DNA from: a virus
Direction: 5' to 3' (one strand)
Virus record (IMG/VR): IMGVR_UViG_3300048839_000301
Location: 1 to 27,841 of that record
DNA length: 27,841 nt
The translations under genes and the position numbers were made by a program. Every line of letters starts with the position of its first letter. Within the stretch, counting starts at the first letter, position 1. The notes beneath the pieces were generated by a model, which searched no databases, was not told the DNA's origin, and worked only from the letters and a program-made list of their open reading frames with translations. Positions 16,268-23,823 of this stretch are shown here, one piece after another.

Positions 16268-17864
16268 CTTCCCCACGTTTTTCTACCTATGGGCGCAAGT
16301 CCAGCGGTGGAACGTGCCAGATGTCCACTGGCGCGCGGTAACGTGGCTTGAACGGCGCGGCGATCATGCCGTGCTGCGGTGCTTCCGTGGCTTCGGCAAG
16401 TCCACATTGCTAGCCGCATACAACGCATGGCGGTTCTATTCCGACCCGACATATCGCATCCTGCACCAGGGCGACCAGGACGGCACGGCGCATAAGACGG
16501 CGCGCGATACGCGGGCGGTGCTTGAACGGCATCCGCTGACGCGGCACATGTCCCTGCGCGGAGAGGTCTCGTTTTGGTGGGTTCCGGGGGCGGCCGACGA
16601 GCGGAACCCGTCAATGCAAGCGGCGGGGATCCTGTCGAACATCACATCGTCGCGCGCGGACGAGGTGCAAAACGATGACGTTGAGGTGCCGAAGAACATC
16701 CAGACCCCGGAGGCGCGAGCCAAGTTGCGATACCGGCTGAGCGAGCAAACGCACATCCTCGTCCCGGGCGGGCGCAAACTGTATGTCGGCACCCCGCACA
16801 CGCATCAGAGCCTGTATGACGAACAGGAACGACTTGGCGCGGACTGCCTGACGATCCGCATGTATGACAAGGAACATCGGATCGAGCGTTCTACCGAGCC
16901 GACATACAGCATCCCCTTCGAGCCCGACATCGTGTTTTCGGGCATCGGGGCGGGAGCTGTGGCGTTGCGTCGTGGCGCCCAATGGGAGTGGGCCAGAGGC
17001 ACCCTGACGCTGTCGGCGCATGACGGTGCCGTCGTTGATTGCTACGCCGGGTCCGCATGGCCGGAACGGTTCGACGCGCCGGAAATGCTCAAGCGGCGGC
17101 GGGCATGCCGCACGCTCAACGAGTGGGATTCGCAGTATCAGCTACACGCGCGGCCCGTGACGGATACCCGTCTGGACCCGACACGCCTAGAAGGATACGA
17201 CGCGGAGCCTGTGATTCGGACGGCGAACAAGGAAACAGTGATGATGCTGGGCGATGCGCGCATCGTAGGGGCGAGCCTGCGCTGGGATCCGGCGTCGGGC
17301 AAGCTCGACAGCGACGTGTCGGCTGTGGCGCTGGTATTCCAGGACGAGCAGGGCCGGCGGTATATCCACCGAATCACTCGGCTATTCGGGGATCTGGCTG
17401 TATTCGACAAGGACGGCAAGACGATCACTGGCGGCCAGGTGCTCGGCCTGTGCGCGCTGGTGCGTCAGTTCTACCTGCCGAGAATTACAATCGAGACGAA
17501 CGGAATCGGCGGGTTTTCGCCCAGCATCGTGAAGGCTGCGCTGCGGCAGCAGGGGCTCATTGGCGTGGGCGTGAGCGAAGAACAAGCGGTGACGAACAAG
17601 AACCGGCGAATCCTCGAAGCGCTTGAACCGTTACTGCTCACGGCCGGGCAGCTCCTGGCGCATCAATCGGTCCTGGATGGGCCGCTGCCGGAGCAGATGC
17701 AGGAATGGAACCCGGAGATCAAGGATCAACCGGACGACTATCTGGACGCCCTGGCAGGGGCCGTGACGGAAACGCCCGAGAGGATGTGGCACATCAAATC
17801 AGGGCCGGCGCGCGAGCCGGAGAGCTGGCGACCGACATCGGGCGTCTACAATGTGATCATGTAG
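16257..17864 (+). CDS. terL: Terminase large subunit
   Basis: 535 residues. The ATPase part has a Walker A-type loop FRGFGKST at residues 43-50 and a Walker B-type acidic motif in ADEVQNDDVEVP (134-145), followed by a threonine-bearing coupling region and KLYVGTPHT. The C-terminal nuclease part includes an RNase H-like acidic site, with DSDVSAVALVF as the likely first strand and PDDYLDALAGAV (about 492-503) as the last acidic motif. The enzyme packages DNA into the procapsid and cuts concatemers. Sequence style is T7 gp19-like. Start overlaps the small terminase gene; RBS weak, consistent with coupling. Confidence 0.93.
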   Translation: MTANFPTFFYLWAQVQRWNVPDVHWRAVTWLERRGDHAVLRCFRGFGKSTLLAAYNAWRFYSDPTYRILHQGDQDGTAHKTARDTRAVLERHPLTRHMSLRGEVSFWWVPGAADERNPSMQAAGILSNITSSRADEVQNDDVEVPKNIQTPEARAKLRYRLSEQTHILVPGGRKLYVGTPHTHQSLYDEQERLGADCLTIRMYDKEHRIERSTEPTYSIPFEPDIVFSGIGAGAVALRRGAQWEWARGTLTLSAHDGAVVDCYAGSAWPERFDAPEMLKRRRACRTLNEWDSQYQLHARPVTDTRLDPTRLEGYDAEPVIRTANKETVMMLGDARIVGASLRWDPASGKLDSDVSAVALVFQDEQGRRYIHRITRLFGDLAVFDKDGKTITGGQVLGLCALVRQFYLPRITIETNGIGGFSPSIVKAALRQQGLIGVGVSEEQAVTNKNRRILEALEPLLLTAGQLLAHQSVLDGPLPEQMQEWNPEIKDQPDDYLDALAGAVTETPERMWHIKSGPAREPESWRPTSGVYNVIM

Positions 17865-17874
17865 GGGGATAGCA

Positions 17875-20800
17875 ATGGCGGTTACCGAACAAGTCCCGGC
17901 GCAGGCATACACGGCTAGCGGGGCGACGGCCGTTTTCGGCTACTCCTTCCAAGTGCTCGATGCCGATGATCTCAAGGTCATGGTCGATGGCGCGGAGGTC
18001 ACGTTCTCGGCTACCGGGATCGGCGATCCTGGCGGCGGGTATGTCACGCTGACCGCGACCCCTACGGGCGGCGCCCGCGTGCTCGTCTACCGCGATTCGG
18101 TCCTGGCGCGGCTGATCGACTACCAGACGGCCGGAGATTTCCTCGCTGCTGTCGTCAATGCCGACTTCGACCGGCTCTGGCTGGCAATCCAGGAACTTGC
18201 GGACGGGTACGGTGCCTCGCCCCGCTCGCTGCGCGTGCCGATCGGCGAGACCGTGGCAGACCTGCCGGCCGCAGCGTCACGGGCCGACAAGCTGCTTGGG
18301 TGCAACTCCAGCGGCGAGTTTGTCTTCACTGCTCCGGCGGACGGCTCGGCGGCCGCGCTCGCTCTCCAACTGGCGGACGACACGGACGGCAACAATGGCG
18401 CCGGCCTGATCGGCTTCGACGCTGGTCTATCCTATCCGGCCGGCACGGTCGGGGCCGTGCTCGCGGCGATCGGCGATGGCGGCGTGGTCGTGCATGACAC
18501 GCTGGCCGATCTCCGAGCGGCAACGGACAGTGCATCCGTGGCGATCACCCGCGGCTATTGGGCGGACGGCGACGGCGGCGGCGGAATCTACTTCCTGCAA
18601 TCGGGCGCGTCGCCCGGCGACAACAACGGCACGATCATCGAACGCGATGATACGGCATGGTACCGGCTGCACGTCGTCGGCGAAGACATCCTGGCGAAGC
18701 AGCTCGGCGTCTACCTGCCGGCGGCCCGGGTCGAGGAAGAAGACCCTGGAAACCCGGGGCACCTGATCATTTGGACGGGCGCGAAGACGGACGGGACCGG
18801 ACTGGAACCGGCTGTCCTGCCGAACGGCTACAGCACGTCGACTTGGCTGATGGCGGCAGATGCCATGGCGCGCGGCCTTGGCAAGGCCCTTGTCATCGAT
18901 GGCATCGCGCACTGCGATCTGCAAGTTACGGTCGCGGCGCCGACGACATGGAAATTCGCCGGACGCACAGGGGTCGGGACGGCCAATACCGACCTGAACA
19001 TGCCGCAGTCCTATCTTTACCAGTCCAATCGTGGCATGGTGGGATCGGTGCTGCTGATCGTTACACATCCTGGGGTCCGGTTCTTCGGCGGCGGCATCCT
19101 CGGACCGGTGTACTACGATGCAACCGATCTTTGGTACTACCCGGACGGCGCGGCGCGCGACGGGATTTTCATCGGATCGAACAGCTTTGCTTGGTACAAC
19201 GGCCCGGTCATCGCACGCATGGGTCGTGATGCCTACCGCATCGGCGACTACACGGGTGGCGCGGGCACGAATGCCAACGGCGTTTACCTGCAAGCGCCGG
19301 TCGCGTGCTTCAACGGCCGCCACGCATTCCACATCAGCGACGACTCGGGCTCGATCGACGCAAATACGTTCCTGATCGAGGGGCCGAAGGCGCAATGGAA
19401 TGGCGAAACGGCCTTCCTGTTCGGCAAGACCGTACTGGGCGGCACCATCATTGCGCCGAAGGTCGAGACCAATATGCGCGGTTGGTTCTTCGACGCCGAC
19501 ACTGCCGATGTAGTGATCGTCGGCGGGAACACGGAAGCATGCACGGAACCGCTCGGGTGGCAGTACCGCCCGGAACTTGGTCCGCCGTGGGATGACGTTA
19601 GCGGGGGCGTGAACAACGTCGAGGAGGCGCCGCAGGCTGTCGGCCGTAACTTCTTCATCAATCATACGGTGCAGGGGGTCGTTCGGCACGACCTGGCGAA
19701 CGGCGCGAAGGTGGAGCGGAACTTCAACAGCCGCAGCGCAATCGACATCACGAATACGGACAGCGGCTCGGGCGCCGACACCATGCTGCGCCTCACGACA
19801 ACGGCCGGCATCGCTGGGATGTGGAAACGCAGCGCAGCCGCTGGCGGCGAACTGCTGATCGGCACCGAAGGCGCCTATCAGATCGGTCTGATGCTGAACT
19901 CGATCATCCGCTGGGGCTTCAATCCAGACGGATCGCTGGCAATCGGCGGATTCTCGGCGGTCGGCACCGCTGGTCAGGTGCTCACGAGTGGCGGGCCGGG
20001 GGCGGCGGTCTCGTGGGGCGCCGGCGGCGGCACGGCATCACCGCTCACGACCAAGGGCGATCTCTACACCTACAGCTCGACGAACGCGAGGCTTCCGGTC
20101 GGCACAAACACCTATGTACTGTCCGCCGACAGTTCCGAGCCGACCGGCCTGAAATGGGTCGCGGCAGGCACGCCAACGATTGTCAACCCGCTGGAAGTGG
20201 CGCAGGATCACGCCGGCGTCACCAAGGTCGTCGTCGAGAACCTATCCACGTCGACGGGCGCCTCGTCGCAAGCGCAGCTCATCACGGACCAGGGCACCGG
20301 CGGCATGTGGCAGCGCGCCACTGTCGACGGCGGCGAGTTCCTGTTCGGCACGATCGACCATGCCGGCGACGTTGGCCTGATGGTCAACGGGACGATCCGG
20401 TGGGGGTTCCTGCCCACGGGTGCACTGTCGATCGGCGGGTTCTCCGGGGCCGGCACAGCAGGGCAGGTACTCACCAGTGCCGGGGCTGGTGCTGCGGCCG
20501 CCTGGGCCAACGCATCACCGCTCACGACCAAGGGCGACCTGTATACGTTCAGCACGGCCAATGCGCGCCTGGCAAAGGGCACCGACGGTTACGTGCTGAC
20601 GGCCGACAGCGCTGAAGCCACGGGGCTGAAGTGGGCGGAGGTCACCGGCACTGGCACGGTGACATCGGCCGCGATGACCGTGCCGACCGGCCTGAGCGTT
20701 TCAGGGTCGCCGATCACGGCGGCGGGTACGTTCGCGGTCACCTGGGCCTCGGGCTATCGAGCTTACACCGATGCGGAGAACACGAAGCTTGCGGGGCTGC

Positions 20801-21132
20801 CGACGACTGCGGTGAGCAAGACCGGCGATACGATGTCCGGGGATCTGACGGTATCCAAGGCGGACGCCACGTTCACGGCAAGCGCCACGTCAGGGAATGC
20901 AAACCTTGTTGCGCAGATGGGTACCGCGATCGGCGGATTGCGCGCCTCGTCAACGGCGATCGAGTTGGGCGGCCTGAGTGCGCATGAAGTGCGCATCCTC
21001 GGGGCGAGTGGGGCACAGCGCATCCTGCTGAAGACTGACGGCTACGTGTACCTAGTCGGCTTGCCAACGTCGAGCCCGGGCGGCACTGGCCGGCTTTGGA
21101 AAGACGGCTCCGGCTACCTGCGTATCACGTGA
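17875..21132 (+). CDS. Tail fibre protein with T7-type N-terminus
   Basis: 1085 residues; GGGGGA precedes the ATG. Residues about 1-120 match the T7 tail-fibre virion-binding domain (YTASGATAVFGYSFQV, then VLVYRDSVLARLIDYQTAGD and LWLAIQEL). The section around 220-265 (ITRGYWADGDGGGGIYFL, RDDTAWYRLH) is typical of tailspike connectors. Residues about 300-600 look like a right-handed beta-helix. From about 640 to 921 a unit of about 120 residues occurs twice, and the tip ends GLPTSSPGGTGRLWKDGSG. It should bind the host surface. It is separated from TerL by only 10 nt. No enzymatic motif can be assigned by eye. Confidence 0.9.
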   Translation: MAVTEQVPAQAYTASGATAVFGYSFQVLDADDLKVMVDGAEVTFSATGIGDPGGGYVTLTATPTGGARVLVYRDSVLARLIDYQTAGDFLAAVVNADFDRLWLAIQELADGYGASPRSLRVPIGETVADLPAAASRADKLLGCNSSGEFVFTAPADGSAAALALQLADDTDGNNGAGLIGFDAGLSYPAGTVGAVLAAIGDGGVVVHDTLADLRAATDSASVAITRGYWADGDGGGGIYFLQSGASPGDNNGTIIERDDTAWYRLHVVGEDILAKQLGVYLPAARVEEEDPGNPGHLIIWTGAKTDGTGLEPAVLPNGYSTSTWLMAADAMARGLGKALVIDGIAHCDLQVTVAAPTTWKFAGRTGVGTANTDLNMPQSYLYQSNRGMVGSVLLIVTHPGVRFFGGGILGPVYYDATDLWYYPDGAARDGIFIGSNSFAWYNGPVIARMGRDAYRIGDYTGGAGTNANGVYLQAPVACFNGRHAFHISDDSGSIDANTFLIEGPKAQWNGETAFLFGKTVLGGTIIAPKVETNMRGWFFDADTADVVIVGGNTEACTEPLGWQYRPELGPPWDDVSGGVNNVEEAPQAVGRNFFINHTVQGVVRHDLANGAKVERNFNSRSAIDITNTDSGSGADTMLRLTTTAGIAGMWKRSAAAGGELLIGTEGAYQIGLMLNSIIRWGFNPDGSLAIGGFSAVGTAGQVLTSGGPGAAVSWGAGGGTASPLTTKGDLYTYSSTNARLPVGTNTYVLSADSSEPTGLKWVAAGTPTIVNPLEVAQDHAGVTKVVVENLSTSTGASSQAQLITDQGTGGMWQRATVDGGEFLFGTIDHAGDVGLMVNGTIRWGFLPTGALSIGGFSGAGTAGQVLTSAGAGAAAAWANASPLTTKGDLYTFSTANARLAKGTDGYVLTADSAEATGLKWAEVTGTGTVTSAAMTVPTGLSVSGSPITAAGTFAVTWASGYRAYTDAENTKLAGLPTTAVSKTGDTMSGDLTVSKADATFTASATSGNANLVAQMGTAIGGLRASSTAIELGGLSAHEVRILGASGAQRILLKTDGYVYLVGLPTSSPGGTGRLWKDGSGYLRIT
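19796..20640 (+). repeat. Internal duplication of about 120 codons in the tail fibre
   Basis: Copy 1 (about 19796-20160) and copy 2 (about 20282-20637) share the same order of motifs: GMW.R, GGE, GLM.N..IRWGF, GTAGQVLTS, ASPLTTKGDLYT, NARL and GLKW. The stretch at 20036-20061 is repeated nearly base for base at 20513-20538. The copies have diverged elsewhere, so the duplication is not recent, or the shared motifs are kept by selection. Confidence 0.85.
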
Positions 21133-21157
21133 CCGACGAATCGCCAAGGAGCACTCC

Positions 21158-21484
21158 GTGACTGCGCCAGAGCCAGAGCCGACGCACGCGCAGATTCTCG
21201 ACGCGCTGCGCGCTGCCGGAGAGCGCGCGGCAACACCCGAGCAGCTCGCCGAGGCGGTGCGCGCCGGCCTGCACGCCGCGGCATCCGACCCCCATTTGTG
21301 GACCGCGGTGAGTAACGCCATCGCGCAGCATGCGCGCTCGGAGGCTGGCGGCTGGCTGCTGGGCGGGATGCGCAAGTTCGTGTCGAAGATGATCTGGTTC
21401 GTGCTGTTCGGCTCGGCCGTCTACATGGTCGGCGGCTGGTCCGCGTTGGCCGCGCTGTTCAAGGCCCACCCAGGCGGGCAGTGA
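21158..21484 (+). CDS. Small membrane protein of the lysis module (holin-like)
   Basis: 108 residues, starting at GTG 21158 with AAGGAG 6 nt upstream. The N-terminal 75 residues are soluble and helical (HAQILDALRAAGERAATPEQ). A single clear hydrophobic segment (MIWFVLFGSAVYMVGGW, about residues 80-100) is followed by a short tail. One membrane segment, small size and a place just before the endolysin suggest a holin, antiholin or pinholin-type partner. The endolysin itself carries a second holin-like domain, so this one could be the regulator. No spanin lipobox is visible. Confidence 0.68.
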   Translation: MTAPEPEPTHAQILDALRAAGERAATPEQLAEAVRAGLHAAASDPHLWTAVSNAIAQHARSEAGGWLLGGMRKFVSKMIWFVLFGSAVYMVGGWSALAALFKAHPGGQ

Positions 21485-21487
21485 GCG

Positions 21488-21718
21488 ATGATCCCGCGCC
21501 CCACGCTCCCGGACGGCGAGTCCCTGTGCCGCCCCAGCGGCCACTGCCCGCGCAAGGCGCACTGCCTGCGCTGGCTTGCCGAGCTGGGCGGCAAGCACCG
21601 GCTGCTGAGTGATTTCAACTTGTGGGCGGCGGGAGGCGAGTGCGAGCGCTTCATTTCGGCGCAGGAGTGGGCGCCTGAGCCCGCGCCGCGCCAGGTCAAG
21701 CCATGGCCGTCCACCTGA
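21488..21718 (+). CDS. Small Cys-containing lysis-module protein, unknown function
   Basis: 76 residues, Pro-rich at both ends. Four Cys are arranged as CRPSGHCPRKAHC (three Cys, each six apart) and a later GGECERF, a possible zinc site. It overlaps the next gene by 16 nt. Ribosome binding is weak (GGCGGGCAG). I have no family for it; similar small Cys proteins occur near lysis genes of other phages, but I cannot name one. It could also be a shadow, though frame use and the tight fit argue against that. Confidence 0.55.
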   Translation: MIPRPTLPDGESLCRPSGHCPRKAHCLRWLAELGGKHRLLSDFNLWAAGGECERFISAQEWAPEPAPRQVKPWPST

Positions 21719-22962
21719 CCCCGGGCCTGCTGCTGGCCGCGATAGGCTGCACGCCCAAGCGCGCGGTGCAGTACGCGCAGCACCTGGCCGACGCCTGCCG
21801 CGCCTACGGGATCGACACCCCGCAGCGGCTGGCCGCGTTCTTGTCGCAGATCGGCCACGAGAGCGGCGCGCTCGCGCACGTCGTCGAGGTATGGGGGCCG
21901 ACCCCGGCGCAGCAGCGCTATGAGGGCCGCGCCGACCTGGGCAACACCGAGCCCGGCGACGGCAGCCGCTACCGCGGGCGCGGGCTGATCCAGACCACCG
22001 GCCGCGCCAACCATGCCGCGGTGCGCGACCGACTGCGCCGCCGCCTGGGCGCGGACGTGCCCGACTTCGAGGCCGAGCCCGAGCGCCTCGAGGAACCGCG
22101 CTGGGCCGCGTGGTCCGCCGCGGACTACTGGGACCGGCGCGGCCTCAACGCGCTGGCCGACGCGGGCGAGATCGAGCAGATCACGCGCCGCATCAACGGC
22201 GGGCTCAACGGCCTGGCCGACCGCCGGCAGCGGTGGGAGCGTGCCAAGCAGGCGCTGGGCGCACCGCAGCCCGAGCGCCAGCCGCCGGCGCCGATCGAGA
22301 CCATCCCCATTCCGCGCGACACCACGCCGCGCTGGCAGACGAAGGAGAAGCCCATGGCATTGCCCGTGATCCTTAAGGGCCTCGCGTCCGTGCTCATCCA
22401 GGCGATGACGCCGCTGGCCGCCGAGAAGCTCACCAAGGAGATGTCGCGCTACACCGACGACAGCAAAGTCGCCGAGCAGATCACCACGACCGTGATCGAG
22501 GCCGCCAAAGCCGCCACCGGCCAGGCCGACGCGGTGCAGGCGGTGGCGCAGGCGCAGGCCAGCCCGGACGTGATGCAGCGCGTGGAGGACGACGTGATGG
22601 CGCGCGTCGCGGCGCTGACGCCGCTGCTGGACCGGCTGGCCGAGCTGGACGACGCGCAGCACCGGCGCAGCGAGGCGTCGCGCGATGCGGCGGCGGCGCG
22701 GGCGCGCACCGAGGCCAAGGACCTGGACGAGTACCTGACGCGCTCGCTGCTGCGGCTGTTCGCCGGGGTGCTCGTCGTCGGCGCGCTGCTGACGGCGGGG
22801 CTGGCTTACCTGGGCGTCGACGTACAGATGATCGTCGGCGCGCTGCTGTCACTGGTCGGCCTGGTCGGCGGCAAGTTCAGCCAGCGGTATGACTACCGCT
22901 ACGGCAGCAGCTCGGGGAGCGCGGCCAAGGAGGTTACGATTGCGGAGATGTCGCGGCGGTAG
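21703..22962 (+). CDS. GH19-type endolysin fused to a GTA-type three-segment holin domain
   Basis: 419 residues. Residues about 1-190 are a GH19 chitinase-like muralytic domain: FLSQIGHESGAL with catalytic Glu53, then RYRGRGLIQTTGRAN (90-103), as in many phage endolysins. Residues about 190-217 are a Pro-rich linker. From Met218 a different protein begins: a hydrophobic start (ALPVILKGLASVLIQAM), a long Ala/Gln/Asp-rich helical part, and two membrane segments (about 352-371 and 376-390). This resembles the three-segment holin found in gene transfer agents. Cell-wall hydrolysis and membrane permeabilisation are thus joined in one frame. A strong internal ribosome binding site suggests the second half is also made alone. 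Confidence 0.85.
   Translation: MAVHLTPGLLLAAIGCTPKRAVQYAQHLADACRAYGIDTPQRLAAFLSQIGHESGALAHVVEVWGPTPAQQRYEGRADLGNTEPGDGSRYRGRGLIQTTGRANHAAVRDRLRRRLGADVPDFEAEPERLEEPRWAAWSAADYWDRRGLNALADAGEIEQITRRINGGLNGLADRRQRWERAKQALGAPQPERQPPAPIETIPIPRDTTPRWQTKEKPMALPVILKGLASVLIQAMTPLAAEKLTKEMSRYTDDSKVAEQITTTVIEAAKAATGQADAVQAVAQAQASPDVMQRVEDDVMARVAALTPLLDRLAELDDAQHRRSEASRDAAAARARTEAKDLDEYLTRSLLRLFAGVLVVGALLTAGLAYLGVDVQMIVGALLSLVGLVGGKFSQRYDYRYGSSSGSAAKEVTIAEMSRR
22342..22356 (+). promoter_or_regulatory. Internal ribosome binding site and start for a separate holin product
   Basis: AAGGAG (22342-22347) stands 6 nt before an in-frame ATG at 22354 (Met218 of the fused gene). It is one of the best Shine-Dalgarno sequences in the late region and sits exactly at the domain junction. 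Use of this start would give a 202-residue holin-like protein (22354-22962) besides the full-length 419-residue fusion. Production of both is inferred. Confidence 0.65.
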
Positions 22963-22987
22963 AGGGTGGGGGTGCTGCGGCGGAGGC

Positions 22988-23041
22988 GGTTATGGGCGCA
23001 GGGGTGCGCCCATAACCGGTTATGGGCGCAGTTTTGCGCCC
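22988..23041. terminator. Nested hairpins between convergent operons (candidate bidirectional terminator)
   Basis: Three 13-nt arms alternate: GGTTATGGGCGCA (22988-23000), its complement (23005-23017), and the first arm again (23018-23030). A 7-bp hairpin follows (GGGCGCA, loop GTTT, TGCGCCC; 23024-23041). Arm 2 can pair with arm 1 (4-nt loop) or with arm 3 (no loop, a perfect 26-bp palindrome), so the structures exclude each other. It lies between the ends of the + strand late genes and the - strand operon, the right place for a two-way terminator. There is no clear U-tract, so factor-dependent arrest or another role is possible. Confidence 0.55.
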
Positions 23042-23054
23042 TAGATTGCGTTAG
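23016..23054 (+). repeat. 39-bp direct repeat, copy 1 (loop GTTT)
   Basis: Identical to 27359-27397 except for the four loop bases, which read GTTT here and AAAC there. It contains the inverted repeat GGGCGCA/TGCGCCC and ends in TTGCGTTAG. The stop codon of the 57-residue gene on the - strand lies inside it. Confidence 0.85.
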
Positions 23055-23224
23055 GCGTCTTGCGCACCATGCCGCGCCTCCGCATTGCAGATCGGGCAGC
23101 CGCCGTGCTTCAGACGTTTGTTCTGAGGCTTGCTGACAATCACCTGCCTGCCCGCCCACAGTTTGCTTTCGGCGCCGTGTTTGTTGCACTGGACGCCGTA
23201 TCGAATTTTTGCCTTACCTCGCAT
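23051..23224 (-). CDS. Small zinc-ribbon-like protein (cassette-like gene)
   Basis: 57 residues on the - strand. Its ATG (23224) has AGGAG 7 nt upstream. A CNKH motif (residues 13-16) and a CPIC motif (43-46) are spaced like a small treble-clef or zinc ribbon; the rest is basic (MRGKAKIRYG, KPQNKRLKHGG). Nucleic-acid binding is plausible. The gene occupies nearly all the space between an attC-like site (23263-23318) upstream and the 39-bp repeat downstream. Its TAA is formed by the box GCCTAAC, a typical feature of integron cassette genes. It is less GC-rich than its neighbours. Confidence 0.7.
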   Translation of the reverse strand: MRGKAKIRYGVQCNKHGAESKLWAGRQVIVSKPQNKRLKHGGCPICNAEARHGAQDA

Positions 23225-23262
23225 GTTTGTGCTCCTACGTTGGCGCCGTTCACCGGGACGAC

Positions 23263-23318
23263 GCCTAACCCGTCATTCGAGCGGACCCGTTCCGGGCCGC
23301 TCAATTCCCACGTTAGGC
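23263..23318 (+). other. attC-like recombination site A (best preserved)
   Basis: A 56-bp imperfect palindrome. The outer boxes are GCCTAAC (23263-23269) and GTTAGGC (23312-23318), fitting integron R'' and R'. The inner arms are ATTCGAGCGG (23275-23284) and CCGCTCAAT (23297-23305), which pair with one unpaired C (23278), like the extrahelical base of attC L boxes. The central loop forms a 4-bp mini-stem. The 3' end of the gene at 23273-23713 runs into it and stops there. By box order and the extra base, the polarity is + strand, opposite to the genes around it. Confidence 0.75.
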
Positions 23319-23713
23319 CCCAATGCCTTGCGCAGCGCGTCCACATGCTCATCCATCAGACCGTTGGGGTCCCACACGCCGCCGCGCACTACGGTCCACG
23401 CTGTCACGCAGCGCTGTGCAATTCTGCGCCAACCTTCAATCTCAAGGGCCAGGTTGCGGGCGTTGTTCGCGGCGCACGCTTTGAGGTCTTCGTACTCGGC
23501 GTGCTTCTGGTCTAGTGCCGCGTTCACCTCGCCCAGCAGCACAGCGCGGTGCGGCGCGCGGCCTGGCCAGCAGTCATCGCTCTCAGCCGCCTGCGTCCTC
23601 GCGTCTGCCTCGTCCTTGCACAGCATGGCAACGCCGTCGCGGTCCAGGCAGTACCAGCGTGCAGCGTGCGCTTGCTCATATTCTTCCTTGCTGGCGTACA
23701 AACTCATGCTCAT
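23273..23713 (-). CDS. Cassette-like gene of unknown function
   Basis: 146 residues from ATG 23713, preceded by GGAGA; a longer frame to 23908 crosses attC-like site B and is not credible. The N-terminus MSMSLYASKEEYEQAHAARW and CLDRDGVAMLCKDEADART suggest a small soluble alpha/beta protein. Then come helical residues with DQKHAEYEDLKACAANNARN. The last 14 residues are translated from attC-like site A, so the original stop has probably been lost and replaced by one within the site. Co-oriented with its neighbours. No family recognised. Confidence 0.68.
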   Translation of the reverse strand: MSMSLYASKEEYEQAHAARWYCLDRDGVAMLCKDEADARTQAAESDDCWPGRAPHRAVLLGEVNAALDQKHAEYEDLKACAANNARNLALEIEGWRRIAQRCVTAWTVVRGGVWDPNGLMDEHVDALRKALGPNVGIERPGTGPLE

Positions 23714-23734
23714 GTCATCTTCTCCGGCCACCAG

Positions 23735-23823
23735 GCCTAACGGTCGGTCAAGCGGAGGCGCCACGGCGGCCTCCGCGCTTCGGTTACTTGGTCGCGGGCG
23801 CCCCGCGTACCTTTGCGTTAGAA
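23735..23823 (+). other. attC-like recombination site B
   Basis: 89 bp bounded by GCCTAAC (23735-23741) and GTTAGAA (23817-23823). The first arm GTCAAGCGGAGGC pairs with GCCTCCGCGCTTCGG, leaving two unpaired bases. About 30 bp of extra GC-rich sequence separates the second arm from the right box, as in longer attC variants. The stop codon of the zinc protein at 23818-24096 lies in the right box. The 104-bp gap between the flanking genes is almost entirely this site. Confidence 0.7.

Noticed and set aside
18427-19689. A 420-codon - strand frame opposite the tail fibre
   Set aside because: Arg/Val/Asp-rich antisense shadow; the fibre frame is continuous and family-like.
17875-21132. Possible diversity-generating retroelement target in the tail fibre
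   Set aside because: No reverse transcriptase or template repeat is visible in the window, and the repeats are long protein-level duplications, not variable/template pairs.
21421-22662. A 413-codon - strand frame opposite the lysis genes
   Set aside because: Shadow of the endolysin; low-complexity His/Arg/Gly composition.
23060-23515. A + strand frame of 151 codons across the first cassette-like genes
   Set aside because: It runs through attC-like site A (giving the NPSFERT-type peptide often seen when such repeats are translated), lacks a good ribosome binding site and opposes two better-supported - strand genes.
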